A stretch of 64,000 nt of DNA from Leptospira interrogans. Lineage in GTDB: Bacteria > Spirochaetota > Leptospiria > Leptospirales > Leptospiraceae. Shown one piece after another: positions 50,570 to 64,000 of the stretch; the stretch's first letter is position 1, and each line of letters begins with the position of its first letter. A program made the position numbers and the translations under genes. The notes beneath the pieces were generated by a model. The model was not told where the DNA came from and made no database searches. It was given only the letters and a program-made list of their open reading frames with translations. The stretch lies in the NCBI RefSeq assembly GCF_900156205.1, contig NZ_FTNA01000020.1, positions 19,034-83,033 of the forward strand, read 5' to 3'.

Positions 50570-50967
50570 AAATCAAATTTACCTTGAATACAAGAATTAG
50601 TCAAGTTTTGACAGAAATTTACTCAAGACAGATACGATTTAAAAATCAATTTTTACTAATGACTTTAGGGTTAGTTATCTCTTACACAGATCTTTAACGC
50701 TTAAATTTAAAATTCGAATTTAAACAAAAATCTACCACCTCTAAAGATAATTATATTTTTATAATTTACTTTTTACAATGAGCGACTTAATCAGATATTT
50801 TATGTAGAAACTCAATTGGACGATCATTTTTTTGAAATTATATATATTCACTTTAAAATTTTTGAAATTGATTTTTAAATATTTCGTAATCAATAAAAAA
50901 GTTTTCGAAAGAACATATAATTTTTAAATAATGGCTAGTTACCAAATTCAACGACATTAAAAATAAT

Positions 50968-51066
50968 AGAGTTGTTGAAAAATCAATTCTTCATCTTGTT
51001 TCCTTTCATAAAATGTCGATTGAAACAGTTTTGTTAATCGACACTATGAAATTTTTCAATAATTCT
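50968..51066. repeat. MITE-like 99 bp element with imperfect terminal inverted repeats
   Basis: Left end AGAGTTGTTGAAAAATC and right end ATTTTTCAATAATTCT are inverted copies of each other with a few mismatches. The inside holds 'TTTCATAAAATGTCGATTG' and 'GAAACAGTTTTGTTAA', shared with the copy at 35608-35705. It has no coding capacity. The other parts of the 50570-51127 spacer are AT-rich and empty of recognised features. Confidence 0.6.
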
Positions 51067-51127
51067 AATGTTTATTTCAAAATAAAAACGGCTTGTTTAA
51101 ACTAATTCGATTATTAAAATATCTTTT

Positions 51128-51679
51128 GTGTGTTATTACATTACTGCGACAATCCCTAATCACGTAAATTTAATTAAAATGCGTGAAATTTTAGAAAACC
51201 ACAACTTAGGATTTGAAGAAATTCTAAATTCGAGCGTTTTAAATCAGACTTCAAATTTTTATTTCTATTTTCGACCCACCACAGGCATTTGTGATTGTGG
51301 AACTGAATTAGGAAAACTTAATAAAGTAGAAAAGCATTTTTCATCAATCACGATTTCTAAATTAGAAAAAAAAGGTTGGAGTAAAACTAAAATTGATCGA
51401 TGGCTTTCGGAAAAGGTTAGCTACAAGTCTAAGCAAAACCTAAAAACTGAAATTTTAAAAGAATCTAATTTATCAGAAACGGAATTCTGGCATCAATTGA
51501 TTTTAAAATTTTTCTCTATGAATCTTTGTAACGAATTCGGTTTATTGATTCATTGGTATGAAGGGTCGTTAGAAGAAGAATTTAAACTCAAAAGTATTTT
51601 GAAAATCAATTTAAATTATCTATCCAATTCGTTCTTTGAAGAAATGGAAAATGACATTCTATATTTATTTCAAAAATAG
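51128..51679 (+). CDS. Hypothetical protein with CDCGTxLG motif
   Basis: 183 aa from GTG 51128 (opens 'MCYYITATIPNHVNL'). It contains 'FRPTTGICDCGTELGKLNK' near residues 55-73, a motif I have seen in uncharacterised bacterial proteins that also begin MCYY-T or similar. The rest is Lys/Asn-rich helices. No signal peptide or membrane segment. It lies alone in repeat-rich DNA 62 bp after the MITE-like element. Function unknown. Confidence 0.6.
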   Translation: MCYYITATIPNHVNLIKMREILENHNLGFEEILNSSVLNQTSNFYFYFRPTTGICDCGTELGKLNKVEKHFSSITISKLEKKGWSKTKIDRWLSEKVSYKSKQNLKTEILKESNLSETEFWHQLILKFFSMNLCNEFGLLIHWYEGSLEEEFKLKSILKINLNYLSNSFFEEMENDILYLFQK

Positions 51680-51988
51680 TTTTTTGAATTTTCAAATTTA
51701 GATTCGCAAAAATAGAATTCGATTTAAAATCCCATTCAAAATTGATATTAAGTTTAAAAACAAATTACAAAAAGTATTTCATTTTGATCTAAAAAAATAA
51801 AGCGTCTTACTACTATTGTCGCTCGACGATTTTTGAGACGTGTTTAAATTTAAAAAAGAATAGCTCCAATTTATACATTTAAGATTCTTAGCAAGTTTTA
51901 CAATCCTAAACGTTTTTAATTTACTTTGTATGATCACTTATTCTTTTTTAATTGTGTCTTTATCGGAAAATTAAATTTCATCTAAATT
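51680..51988. other. Intergenic, repeat motif only
   Basis: 309 bp. The only recognisable motif is GTCGCTCGAC near 51826, shared with 1546 and 31524. No gene seen. Confidence 0.35.
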
Positions 51989-52909
51989 ATGAAAAAGATT
52001 TTTGCTCAGATCAGTAGATATTTACTCTTCTTTATACCTCTACATTCTCTTTTACTATTGACTACTTCCTTTTCAGAAGAATTATACAATCTGCAGTATC
52101 ATCCTACCGACTCATTAGATTGGGTAATATTAATATACTTAGTTCCAGCGATTGCGGCCGCATTCTTAATGCGGCTGATCCCTTATACTTATTTTGATAC
52201 AACCAAACATAGGATTATCACCGTTGTATATTTATCAATCGGTATCATGATTTTATTTTGGAGTCAATCTCATTGGGGTTATTTTCTTTCGCGTCCATCA
52301 ATCCCAAATTCAATTAAAAAAGTAAAACGATTGGTATCTGAATTGTCACTTGAACCAAATATCTTTCCCGCCTGTAATCTGAAATCGAAAGATCGTGACT
52401 GGCAACTTACCAGTTCAAAACGATTTGATTACGATACCACACAAGATAGAATCGAATACTTTTTAGACAATATTTCCATAAGCCTCAATCAGGAGGAAAC
52501 AAATTGGCGCAAAGCCTTAAATAAAACTTCATTTCGTTTGAACATTTCCAAGGGTATCAAGATTCACGATTTCATTCAAAAAAATTATACCTTTGAGAAA
52601 CCGGAAGCTGGATATAACCGAGTATGTCCTTTTAGTGCAGTAGATATATTTGAATTTATAGATTTTGATGGGAATAAAATCTACTATGTAAGTTATTCCA
52701 CAAACCAACTATCAAACGACCACTATGCGTATTACGAATTTATAATTTACAAAAACGAAAATGGTTATCAAATTAAACAATCCAATCGTTTTTTTTACGA
52801 TGTAGCCGGAATCGAAGGTTTAGAGTTTCCTTATTTTATGCTTCTATTCAACATTCTTTATATATCTTTCTCAGGATCTATAGCCGCAATTCATAAAAGT
52901 AAAGTTTAA
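51989..52909 (+). CDS. Hypothetical membrane protein
   Basis: 306 aa. Three N-terminal membrane helices (residues about 9-28 'YLLFFIPLHSLLLLTTSF', 45-62 'WVILIYLVPAIAAAFLM', 74-94 'ITVVYLSIGIMILFW') are followed by a soluble domain of about 180 residues and a final helix ('FMLLFNILYISFSGSIAAI'). The soluble part has no known motif ('KIHDFIQKNYTFEKPEAGY'). It is alone in a repeat-rich stretch; codon use is similar to neighbours. Function unknown. Confidence 0.6.
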   Translation: MKKIFAQISRYLLFFIPLHSLLLLTTSFSEELYNLQYHPTDSLDWVILIYLVPAIAAAFLMRLIPYTYFDTTKHRIITVVYLSIGIMILFWSQSHWGYFLSRPSIPNSIKKVKRLVSELSLEPNIFPACNLKSKDRDWQLTSSKRFDYDTTQDRIEYFLDNISISLNQEETNWRKALNKTSFRLNISKGIKIHDFIQKNYTFEKPEAGYNRVCPFSAVDIFEFIDFDGNKIYYVSYSTNQLSNDHYAYYEFIIYKNENGYQIKQSNRFFYDVAGIEGLEFPYFMLLFNILYISFSGSIAAIHKSKV

Positions 52910-53028
52910 GTATTTCAAGTTTTCATAAACTAGCGTAAATTTTGCGTAAGAAAATCCGGGCGAATCCCTCCAATAGTTTGTAAAAGAAAGATTCAATGAA
53001 ACAGGCGGGACCGGGCTCTTTAGCTCCA

Positions 53029-53086
53029 GTCAAGTTATTGTGCACTATAGTTGTACATTCAATTTTTTTAATTTCAATAACTTGAC
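53029..53086. repeat. Inverted repeat with 12 bp perfect arms
   Basis: GTCAAGTTATTG (53029-53040) and CAATAACTTGAC (53075-53086) around a 34 bp spacer. The right flank 'CATCGATCCCTTTCGCG' recurs in altered form at 58862 ('TATCGATCCTTTCGCATT'), so this is probably part of a second dispersed repeat type. It does not lie near a gene end. Confidence 0.5.
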
Positions 53087-53539
53087 TCCGCATCGATCCC
53101 TTTCGCGTTAATTTACTTTAAACTAAAGAACGATCCAAATATACAAATGTTGGTTTACTTCAAAAATTCATGGCTTCATTTCAAATAAGAATTAAAAATC
53201 TAAATTCTATTTATTTAAAACTAAGACGTATAAAAATAGTATCAGGAAAATGAATGAGTGATTTTACAAAGATGCAGGAATTCTCAAAAAATTATATCCA
53301 ACTTGAAATCGTTAGTTTTTTGTGTGAGGTCCCACATTCTAATCTTTGAAATAAGCTCATGGTAGTATTGTCCGACTAGTGACGTGAGCGGAGCCGTAAT
53401 CGATTCGTTTTATAAAAACTTGATTTTTCCATAAAAAATAAATGTTTAAAAACTTGTAATACGACTTAGAACGTGTCCCAAAACCTCAAAAAATTTGCGC
53501 GATAATTCTTTAGAAATTTTTAATAAAATACAGTAGTTC

Positions 53540-54032
53540 CTACAAAAACCGTCACATTTGATAATTTGTGAACTTTCAAGTAATTCTAATATTGTTAAAT
53601 TTTTGTGTTAGTTCCCACATTTTCAGGTTTTGGGACATGTTCTTAATCTGTGGGAACTCTCACAAATCGTGGATTTACCAGTTAAACTTTGAGAATTGTG
53701 GGAACTATTCAGGAAATACAAAAAAGAATCATCGTCCAATCAGATCTTTGCATAAAACTTCTATTTTACAACTATCATCAAAATTTAAATCCCATTTTAG
53801 CGTGAGTTCGACTGAGAAAAATTTTCTAAAAGTATGAGTTCCTACAATTTTAGAATTTGTTCGTAAAATCGTGGTTTGTGGGAACTCATACATCATTTTA
53901 TAGAGCTTTGTGTTAGTTCCCACATTTAAAAAATCGATCTGTAAAGTTCAGATTTGTAATAGTTCCTACATTTTGTTTTTTATATAAAGATTGACTTTCA
54001 TAAAGAGGCTTTTTATGCCAAACTTACGTTAA
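53540..54032 (+). repeat. Left copy of a long inverted repeat flanking the flagellar block
   Basis: 493 bp that match, in reverse complement, 63508-64000 with only about a dozen differences by eye (for example ATCGTCCAATC against ATTGTTCAATC). Its inner end is 'GCCAAACTTACGTTAA' at 54017-54032. The open frame across it (53568-53837) also appears in the other copy but has no domain and uses poor codons, so I treat it as non-coding. The right copy is cut by the window end, so the true repeat may be longer. Confidence 0.85.
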
Positions 54033-54049
54033 CTCATATTCTTTATATC

Positions 54050-54412
54050 TTACTCAGAATCTATTTTAAAATTTGCCCAATTCAAACTTAAAAAAGTCGG
54101 TTGATTACAAACTCCTTCAAAGTTCCATTGGTTTGGTTGTATTTCGATTGGCCCGACAACACACCAATCAAATCCCAGTTTTTGAGAAAGTAATAAAGAT
54201 TCAAATACGGCGTTCTCTATACTTTTAGAATTTAAGTAAATTCTAAAATTGGCTTCGTAGAGAGATTTATCTTTCCAATATTCTTCATAAGTCAGGCTTA
54301 CAATCTCATAATCAAAAGTCTCTTCTATCTTAGATAAAATTCTGAATGCTTTCTCTTTCTTATTTACTTTTAAGAATACTTTCCATCTCAAAAAATAAGA
54401 ATCAAAACTCAC
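54050..54412 (-). CDS. Hypothetical protein downstream of fliH
   Basis: 120 aa, 6 bp after the fliH stop, on the same strand. It has no signal peptide or membrane helix. Clear segments are 'ENAVFESLLLSQKLGFDW' and 'GPIEIQPNQWNFEGVCNQP'. I do not recognise a family. It lies between the flagellar genes and the long repeat and could be cotranscribed with fliFGH, or be an accessory gene. Function unknown. Confidence 0.5.
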   Translation of the reverse strand: MSFDSYFLRWKVFLKVNKKEKAFRILSKIEETFDYEIVSLTYEEYWKDKSLYEANFRIYLNSKSIENAVFESLLLSQKLGFDWCVVGPIEIQPNQWNFEGVCNQPTFLSLNWANFKIDSE

Positions 54413-54418
54413 CGTATT

Positions 54419-55344
<926 letters not shown>

Positions 55345-55345
55345 C

Positions 55346-58014
<2,669 letters not shown>

Positions 58015-59279
58015 AACGGATCTCCACCGAATTTACAATACGGGACATAATCAAATATCGGAAATAGAGTACAATCTCTTTTCAATTTTTTTAGAAAAAT
58101 TTATTCTGATACACAGATGTTAAGCGAAATAAAATAATCGCATTCGTCATTTTGAATGTGTTTAGAAGATCATCTGGTACTAAAATTCTGTGTAGCGGAA
58201 TTTGTTCTAATTTTCGCTAAATACAATTTTTAAAATATAACGTTAGGCGGTATTTGGCTTACCTTTAAAACGCCAGAACCTGATTTAGAATTTTATAAAA
58301 ATCAATAAAATCGGTATTAGACGCAGCATGGATAATATTTATCCAAATAGTTTCAATTTAGAAACTTTGAGTCTGTCCTACTTCTACTAATCTTTATAAA
58401 ATTGAGTATCTAAAAAGTGCCGTTTCACATAAGTCTATAGAATCATACCAAAGCGATTCTAATGCTGCAATCTATAGAGAACAGTATTGAGTTTAAAAAT
58501 TCCGAAAGAATTGAAGTAAAAAAGCGATCACGAGCCTTTTACTACTCGGGCGCATGAATAGAATACTTGTGTTAGATTGTTTCAAAAATTTGAATATTTT
58601 GGTCTTGCTTTAAAATGCCGTAAATCCCGAATTTGCAGCATTTTTTAAGTACCACTAGTTTTTCGTAAATTAGGCCGTTAATAACTTGGTACTATTTTCA
58701 TGCGTCCGAGTAGTAAAAGCTATAAAATCCGCGAGCTGTTATAACCCAAAACACGACCTATCTCGCGCCCCGGAAAACTCAGTGACGTTCGACGGGGAGC
58801 GAGATTTGAGTTTAGGAAGCGTTTTACTGAGTTTGAAAGAGTATTCTGCTAATTTACTTTGTATCGATCCTTTCGCATTATACCGAATTCACGTTAATTA
58901 TTTACAATAAACTTACATTCACACAAGAGATAGATTGGGAACTCTTGAAAAGAATACGATGATGACTTACTTCAAAAATTAGAACGTAGGAACTTCTTCA
59001 AAAAAACTAAACATTTCAGGTAAATGTATTTTAAGAGCTTTTGTATCTCCGGTAAAACCGAATGTTAATTTTAGATACTATTTTTATGTGTCTGAGTAGT
59101 AAAATCTCTCAGATTAAAAAACCAAAGATCTTTTAGCCGAACTATTATCATCACACATTACAAACAGGACTTGAAAATCTTCTTCTTTCCTAAAAAACCA
59201 AATTATAGCGACATAATTTTTTTATTTTCTCATAGATACTTGACTTTCTTGTAAATTCTAGATACCAAGAGATAATCCT
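58015..59279. other. Large spacer between divergent fliF and fliI
   Basis: 1265 bp with no supported gene, one dispersed inverted repeat (58534-58720) and pieces of other repeats ('TATCGATCCTTTCGCATT' at 58862, 'GCGACATAATTTTTTTATT' near 59208). A gap this size is unusual in a flagellar region; these genes are usually packed. It should hold the promoters of both sets, but no clear sigma-28 or sigma-70 pair was found by eye. Confidence 0.6.
58534..58720. repeat. Inverted repeat in the fliF-fliI spacer, with a third copy at 59081
   Basis: Left arm 'CTTTTACTACTCGGGCGCAT' (from about 58536) and right arm 'ATGCGTCCGAGTAGTAAAAG' (58700-58719) are inverted copies with one mismatch in the core, separated by about 140 bp. 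A third, direct copy of the right arm, 'ATGTGTCTGAGTAGTAAAA', is at 59086-59104. It may be the ends of a degenerate mobile element. No coding region is in between. Confidence 0.6.
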
Positions 59280-60644
59280 ATGATAGAAAAAAAATTTCAT
59301 GAGAAAGTAGACGTAATGTCCAAATATTTTCTGATCATGGATCGAACCGAAACGATCCGGAAATCCGGAAAAGTCATTCGAGTCTCCGGAAACGTAATCT
59401 ATTCAGAAGGACCGCCCGATTCCAAAATTGGGGAATTGATGGACGTCCAAAAAAGTGGGAAAGAAGGCTATCTCCAATGTGAGATCGTAGGTTTTGAAGG
59501 TCACGTTTATACTCTTATGCCCCTTGGCCCCATAGAAGGAATTTATCCGGAAGCGTTTGTATTCTCTTCCGGAAGAAAACTCGCAATCCCAGTCGGAAAA
59601 GAACTACTCGGAAGAGTCTTAAACGGGGTCGGAAGACCGATCGATAAAAAAGGTCATATCATTACCAAAGAAGAACGTCCCCCTGATAACGAAGTTCCCA
59701 ATCCTTTAGATCGCCCAATCATTCGAGACGTTCTCATGACCGGAGTTCGAGCCATCGATGGAATTCTAACCATCGGAAGAGGACAAAGAGTTGGAATTTT
59801 TTCCGGTTCCGGCGTAGGTAAATCCAGTCTACTTGGAATGATTGCACGTTATACCGACGCAGACATAAACGTGATAGCTCTCGTAGGGGAAAGAGGCAGA
59901 GAAGTAAACGAATTTATCGAAATCGATCTCGGAAAAGAAGGACTTAAAAAATCGGTCGTATTAGCTGCAACCTCCGACGCGCCTAAGATGGAACAGGTAA
60001 ACTGCGCTTTACTTGCAACTTCCATTGCGGAATATTTCAGAGATCAAGGAAAACACGTAAATCTTATGATGGATTCGTTGACTCGATTTGCACAAGCCAA
60101 TCGTGAAATCTCTGCTTCCAACCACGAACCTCCTATTACAAGAGGATTTAGTTCATCAGTTTTTTCTAAATTAGCAAAACTTGTTGAACGTTCCGGAACT
60201 TCCAAATCAGGAGGAACAATTACAGGATTTTATACAGTTCTAACAGAAGCAGACGAAATGGAAGATCCAATCGCAGACGCGGTTCGAGGTTATATAGATG
60301 GACATATCATCTTAAATAGAAAACTCGCCGAAAAAAATCATTATCCTGCCATTGATGTACCCGCTTCCCTCTCTAGGGTGATGGCTAGAATTGCTCCAGA
60401 GGATCAAAATCTAAGAGCAGGAATGATCCGAGAACTGATCAGTGTCTATAACTCTGCCGAAGAATTAATCCGTTTAAACGCGTATGTTTCGGGCTCAGAT
60501 CCCAAGGTAGATCTTGCGATTCGTAAAAAAGACAAAATAGATCGTTATTTGAAACAGAAAATTCAGGAACGTAGTACTTACTCTCATGCTTTACAAGGTC
60601 TGAAAGAAGTTTTAGAAGAAGAACAAGAAGAAGAGGAATTCTAG
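59280..60644 (+). CDS. fliI: Flagellum-specific ATP synthase FliI
   Basis: 454 aa from ATG 59280 (an ATG at 59316 is also possible). The F1-type ATPase core has Walker A 'GIFSGSGVGKSSLLGMIAR' (about residues 177-195), 'ALVGERGREVNEFIE', Walker B 'NLMMDSLTRFAQANRE' and 'GSFTVLTEADEMEDPI'-like arginine-finger region. It powers substrate unfolding for flagellar export. It starts a rightward group with fliJ (3 bp apart). Confidence 0.95.
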   Translation: MIEKKFHEKVDVMSKYFLIMDRTETIRKSGKVIRVSGNVIYSEGPPDSKIGELMDVQKSGKEGYLQCEIVGFEGHVYTLMPLGPIEGIYPEAFVFSSGRKLAIPVGKELLGRVLNGVGRPIDKKGHIITKEERPPDNEVPNPLDRPIIRDVLMTGVRAIDGILTIGRGQRVGIFSGSGVGKSSLLGMIARYTDADINVIALVGERGREVNEFIEIDLGKEGLKKSVVLAATSDAPKMEQVNCALLATSIAEYFRDQGKHVNLMMDSLTRFAQANREISASNHEPPITRGFSSSVFSKLAKLVERSGTSKSGGTITGFYTVLTEADEMEDPIADAVRGYIDGHIILNRKLAEKNHYPAIDVPASLSRVMARIAPEDQNLRAGMIRELISVYNSAEELIRLNAYVSGSDPKVDLAIRKKDKIDRYLKQKIQERSTYSHALQGLKEVLEEEQEEEEF

Positions 60645-60647
60645 ATT

Positions 60648-61214
<567 letters not shown>

Positions 61215-61372
61215 TTCTTTATTTCAAAAAATTTTAAACGTCGCAGTTGGAAATTCCAATCAAACGACAGATTCTATGCTTAATCTTCAGAAAAAAATTA
61301 CCGATTTTCAAAAAAAGGCAGAAGAATTGGAAAATAAAATTCATGAAAATCGAATTGATCTAAAGGTTTAAC

Positions 61373-62020
<648 letters not shown>

Positions 62021-62032
62021 TTCGGAGAAACT

Positions 62033-62425
62033 ATGAATTTTAAAATAAAATCTTTTTTTATTCTTTTCATATTTTTAGTGTTAGTTGGAACTTCTTTAGA
62101 ATCCAAAAAGAAAACCAACTCTCCCCCTCCCAAAGTCAGTGGCTACGAACTTGTTTCTAATCCTTCCGCAGCTTTTGGAAAAACGATCCAAATATCCGGA
62201 ACCGTTTCAGAAATTTTATATAAAGGAAATTCGATTCGTTTTTTGGTTTATTTTTCAGGTAAACCGGTTGCTCTGGATTCAGATTCAACTTCTCTAATTT
62301 CCAACGTTCAAGTAGGAAGTTACGTTTCCGTATGTGGTTTTTATTTGAAGGACAGAGAACTCAAAGCAAATGGAACTCCGATTACTATGCCTTTTATTTT
62401 AGTAGATTCTCCGGATTGTAGATAA
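62033..62425 (+). CDS. Small secreted protein, OB-fold-like, unknown function
   Basis: 130 aa, 12 bp after flbB with GGAG before ATG. A signal peptide ('KSFFILFIFLVLVGTSLES') is followed by a short beta-rich domain with 'KTIQISGTVSEILYKGNSI' and 'VGSYVSVCGFYLKDRELK', which looks like an OB-fold used in several small bacterial envelope proteins. It ends 'VDSPDCR'. It may be cotranscribed with flbB. Function unknown. Confidence 0.65.
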   Translation: MNFKIKSFFILFIFLVLVGTSLESKKKTNSPPPKVSGYELVSNPSAAFGKTIQISGTVSEILYKGNSIRFLVYFSGKPVALDSDSTSLISNVQVGSYVSVCGFYLKDRELKANGTPITMPFILVDSPDCR

Positions 62426-62472
62426 ACAAAAATTCACTTCGCATTTTGCAGGTTAGGTGAAGTATATTTCCC

Positions 62473-63220
62473 TTGATTTTGAAAAAATTCTTTTTAGCAA
62501 TCTTACTTTTAAATTCTTTGCAAGTCTCAGGAGAATCTAGTACTGAGGTTATTAAATTATTTTCCATCATTGATGGGGTGAAAATTAGAGAAATCCCTCA
62601 ATTAGACTCAAATGAAATTGGGAAGTTAAGTTCAAGTGAAATTGTTTCTTGGAAAGGTGAAGTTTCTAATAATAAAGTAGATGGTATTATAAACAACAAT
62701 ACAATCAACGCGCCCTTTTTTAAGATTGTTACCAAAAATGGATTAGAGGGTTGGGTTTTCTCTGGAGCTTTAGAAAAAGAGGAAAAGAACATCTGGAGAA
62801 AATGCAATCGGTCGATACCTTCTTCTATTGCAAAAGCGAGTAGTGACTTTAGATTAGAAATTGATAAGAACATTGGATTTGAATTCTTCAATATTGATCA
62901 AAATACAAAATTAGAAATTCAGAATTATGGATGCGAAGCTTATTTAGTTGAATTTTATTTTATCATAAAAGGAGCCAAATTTAAAAAGAGAACCGTTTCT
63001 GTTTTTAAAGAAAAAGTAAAATATTTACTTAACAAAATAAAAAACAAATTCCCCACTTTCGATTGATCAGGCAATCAAAGTATTAGATCAAAAAAAATTT
63101 CAATTCAATAAAAACATCCCTTATACCGAGAACGAATTTGGGCAATTTATAATTTTCAGAAAACCTAAATTCAAAAAAGGATTAGAAATTATTCATATTT
63201 CTTTTATTATTAATTTATAA
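62473..63220 (+). pseudogene. SH3-like secreted protein, C-terminal part in another frame
   Basis: The first frame (TTG 62473 to TGA 63064-63066) gives 197 aa: a signal peptide ('FFLAILLLNSLQVSG'), then an SH3-like part ('LFSIIDGVKIREIPQLDSNE', 'PFFKIVTKNGLEGWVFSG'). It ends 'NKFPTFD'. Directly downstream, the frame shifted by one base continues 'DQAIKVLDQKKFQFNKN', 'YTENEFGQFIIFRKPKFKK' and 'GLEIIHISFIINL' up to TAA 63218-63220. If the CCCC at 63051-63054 were CCC, the two would join. So the gene is probably about 248 codons long and broken by one base. A GGTGAAG ribosome site precedes the start. Confidence 0.6.
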
Positions 63221-63239
63221 TATACCATGCACAAAACCT

Positions 63240-63415
63240 GTGTAACGCCTTCACTTTGGATTTGATCCTAAATTTATATCTAATAATTTTGTAATAGAAT
63301 TGGCTTTTTGAATTGAAAAAAAGATGATTATAGAAGTAAATTTACATCTCTTCCTGAAATGAAAAATCATCCACAAGGTTTAGATTCTTCATATGACGCA
63401 AGTTTAGACATTTAA
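63240..63415 (+). pseudogene. Possible remnant of a further coding sequence
   Basis: Short frames read like protein: 'FGFDPKFISNNFVIELAF' (from about 63255) and, in another frame from about 63322, 'DDYRSKFTSLPEMKNHPQ' and 'GLDSSYDASLDI' to TAA 63413-63415. The pieces need one or more frameshifts to join. There is no family match. It may be the degraded end of a neighbour or chance. Confidence 0.3.
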
Positions 63416-63507
63416 GAAAAATTTATTTTGTTTGTATGGTTCAGGTAAAATTTTAGAAATGAATCTAACTTCTTAAAACTTTACTATAACAAGAACTCTA
63501 AATCGAA

Positions 63508-64000
63508 TTAACGTAAGTTTGGCATAAAAAGCCTCTTTATGAAAGTCAATCTTTATATAAAAAACAAAATGTAGGAACTATTACAAATCTGAACTTTACA
63601 GATCGATTTTTTAAATGTGGGAACTAACACAAAACTCTATAAAATGATGTATGAGTTCCCACAAACCACGATTTTACGAACAAATTCTAAAATTGTAGGA
63701 ACTCATACTTTTAGAAAATTTTTCTCAGTCGAACTCACGCTAAAATGAGATTTAAATTTTGACGATAGTCGTAAAACAGAAGTTTTATGCAAAGATCTGA
63801 TTGAACAATGATTCTTTTTTGTATTTCCTGAATAGTTCCCACAATTCTCAAAGTTTAACTGGTAAATCCACGATTTGTGAGAGTTCCCACAGATCAAGAA
63901 CATGTCCCAAAACCTGAAAATGTGGGAACTAACACAAAAATTTAACAATATTAGAATTACTTGAAAGTTCACAAATTATCAAATGTGACGGTTTTTGTAG
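63508..64000 (-). repeat. Right copy of the long inverted repeat (runs off the window)
   Basis: Reverse complement of 53540-54032, with only about a dozen differences by eye. Its inner end is 'TTAACGTAAGTTTGGC' at 63508-63523. The open frame across it on the minus strand (63703-63972) matches the frame in the left copy. The repeat is still matching at base 64000, so its outer end is unknown. Confidence 0.85.

Noticed and set aside
53568..53837. 89-codon open frame, also present at 63703-63972
   Set aside because: It lies within the repeat and consists of hairpin-repeat sequence; its conservation is explained by the repeat copies. No domain or ribosome site.
58686..58910. 74-codon open frame in the fliF-fliI spacer
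   Set aside because: It covers the right arm of an inverted repeat and shows no protein-like pattern.
59238..59270. TTGACT followed by TAGATA before fliI as a promoter
   Set aside because: The spacing between the two boxes is only 13 bp, and no better partner was found.

Overview
The window is an AT-rich chromosomal segment that reads as spirochaete DNA, most likely from a pathogenic Leptospira of the L. interrogans group. The reasons are the spirochaete flagellar set (fliF-fliG-fliH and fliI-fliJ-flbB), many PAS-type sensor kinases and PP2C-type regulators, tig-clpP-clpX in a row, a polyglutamate locus in a Gram-negative setting, and long gene-poor spacers filled with a dispersed repeat whose core reads 'GTGGGAACT' or 'AGTTCCTAC'. 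The species is inferred from memory of these traits, not from a search.

Layout. 1-1.4 kb: the end of one envelope gene and a second that overlaps it. 2-9.2 kb: ABC-F ATPase, two PAS histidine kinases and a cyclic-nucleotide-binding protein. 9.8-17.1 kb: an alpha/beta hydrolase, then a leftward block running from an RNA-binding protein and an FKBP isomerase through a histidine kinase and a PP2C phosphatase into pgsB-pgsC-pgsW for poly-gamma-glutamate. 17.2-22.4 kb: SrkA-like kinase, a PiT phosphate transporter with a PhoU-like tail, a GNAT enzyme and a double-CXXCG protein. 22.4-29.4 kb: tig-clpP-clpX, tRNA-Gly(GCC), an SGNH esterase, and GH3-hemW. 30-35.4 kb: thioesterase-like protein, repeats, ilvB-ilvN and a TPR protein. 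35.9-50.6 kb: chemoreceptor, helicase-associated-domain protein, an AarF/UbiB-feoA-feoB run followed by an LTA-synthase-like sulfatase, a NeuB-like synthase and an M23 peptidase, then a saccharopine-dehydrogenase-like reductase. 51-53 kb: two unknown proteins in repeat-rich DNA. 54-62 kb: the flagellar export and basal-body genes. 62-64 kb: small secreted proteins, some broken, and a repeat.

Main observations. (1) A repeat of at least 493 bp occurs in opposite orientation at 53540-54032 and 63508-64000 and brackets the whole flagellar block; inside it fliF-G-H and fliI-J-flbB point away from each other although these genes are normally one operon in spirochaetes. (2) Four genes look broken by one base: pgsC at a T8 tract, tig at an A8 tract, the double-CXXCG gene, and the SH3-like gene at 62473. 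The tig break would remove the ribosome-binding signature from an important chaperone, so sequencing error has to be excluded before biology is invoked; pgsC could equally be a capsule switch. (3) The polyglutamate genes sit 1 bp behind a PP2C phosphatase and a histidine kinase, suggesting regulated polymer synthesis. (4) Intergenic DNA carries several repeat families: the long dispersed element, a 98-99 bp MITE-like element with imperfect terminal inverted repeats, and a 37 bp hairpin unit in three tandem copies. No CRISPR array, rRNA, phage or intact transposase was seen.
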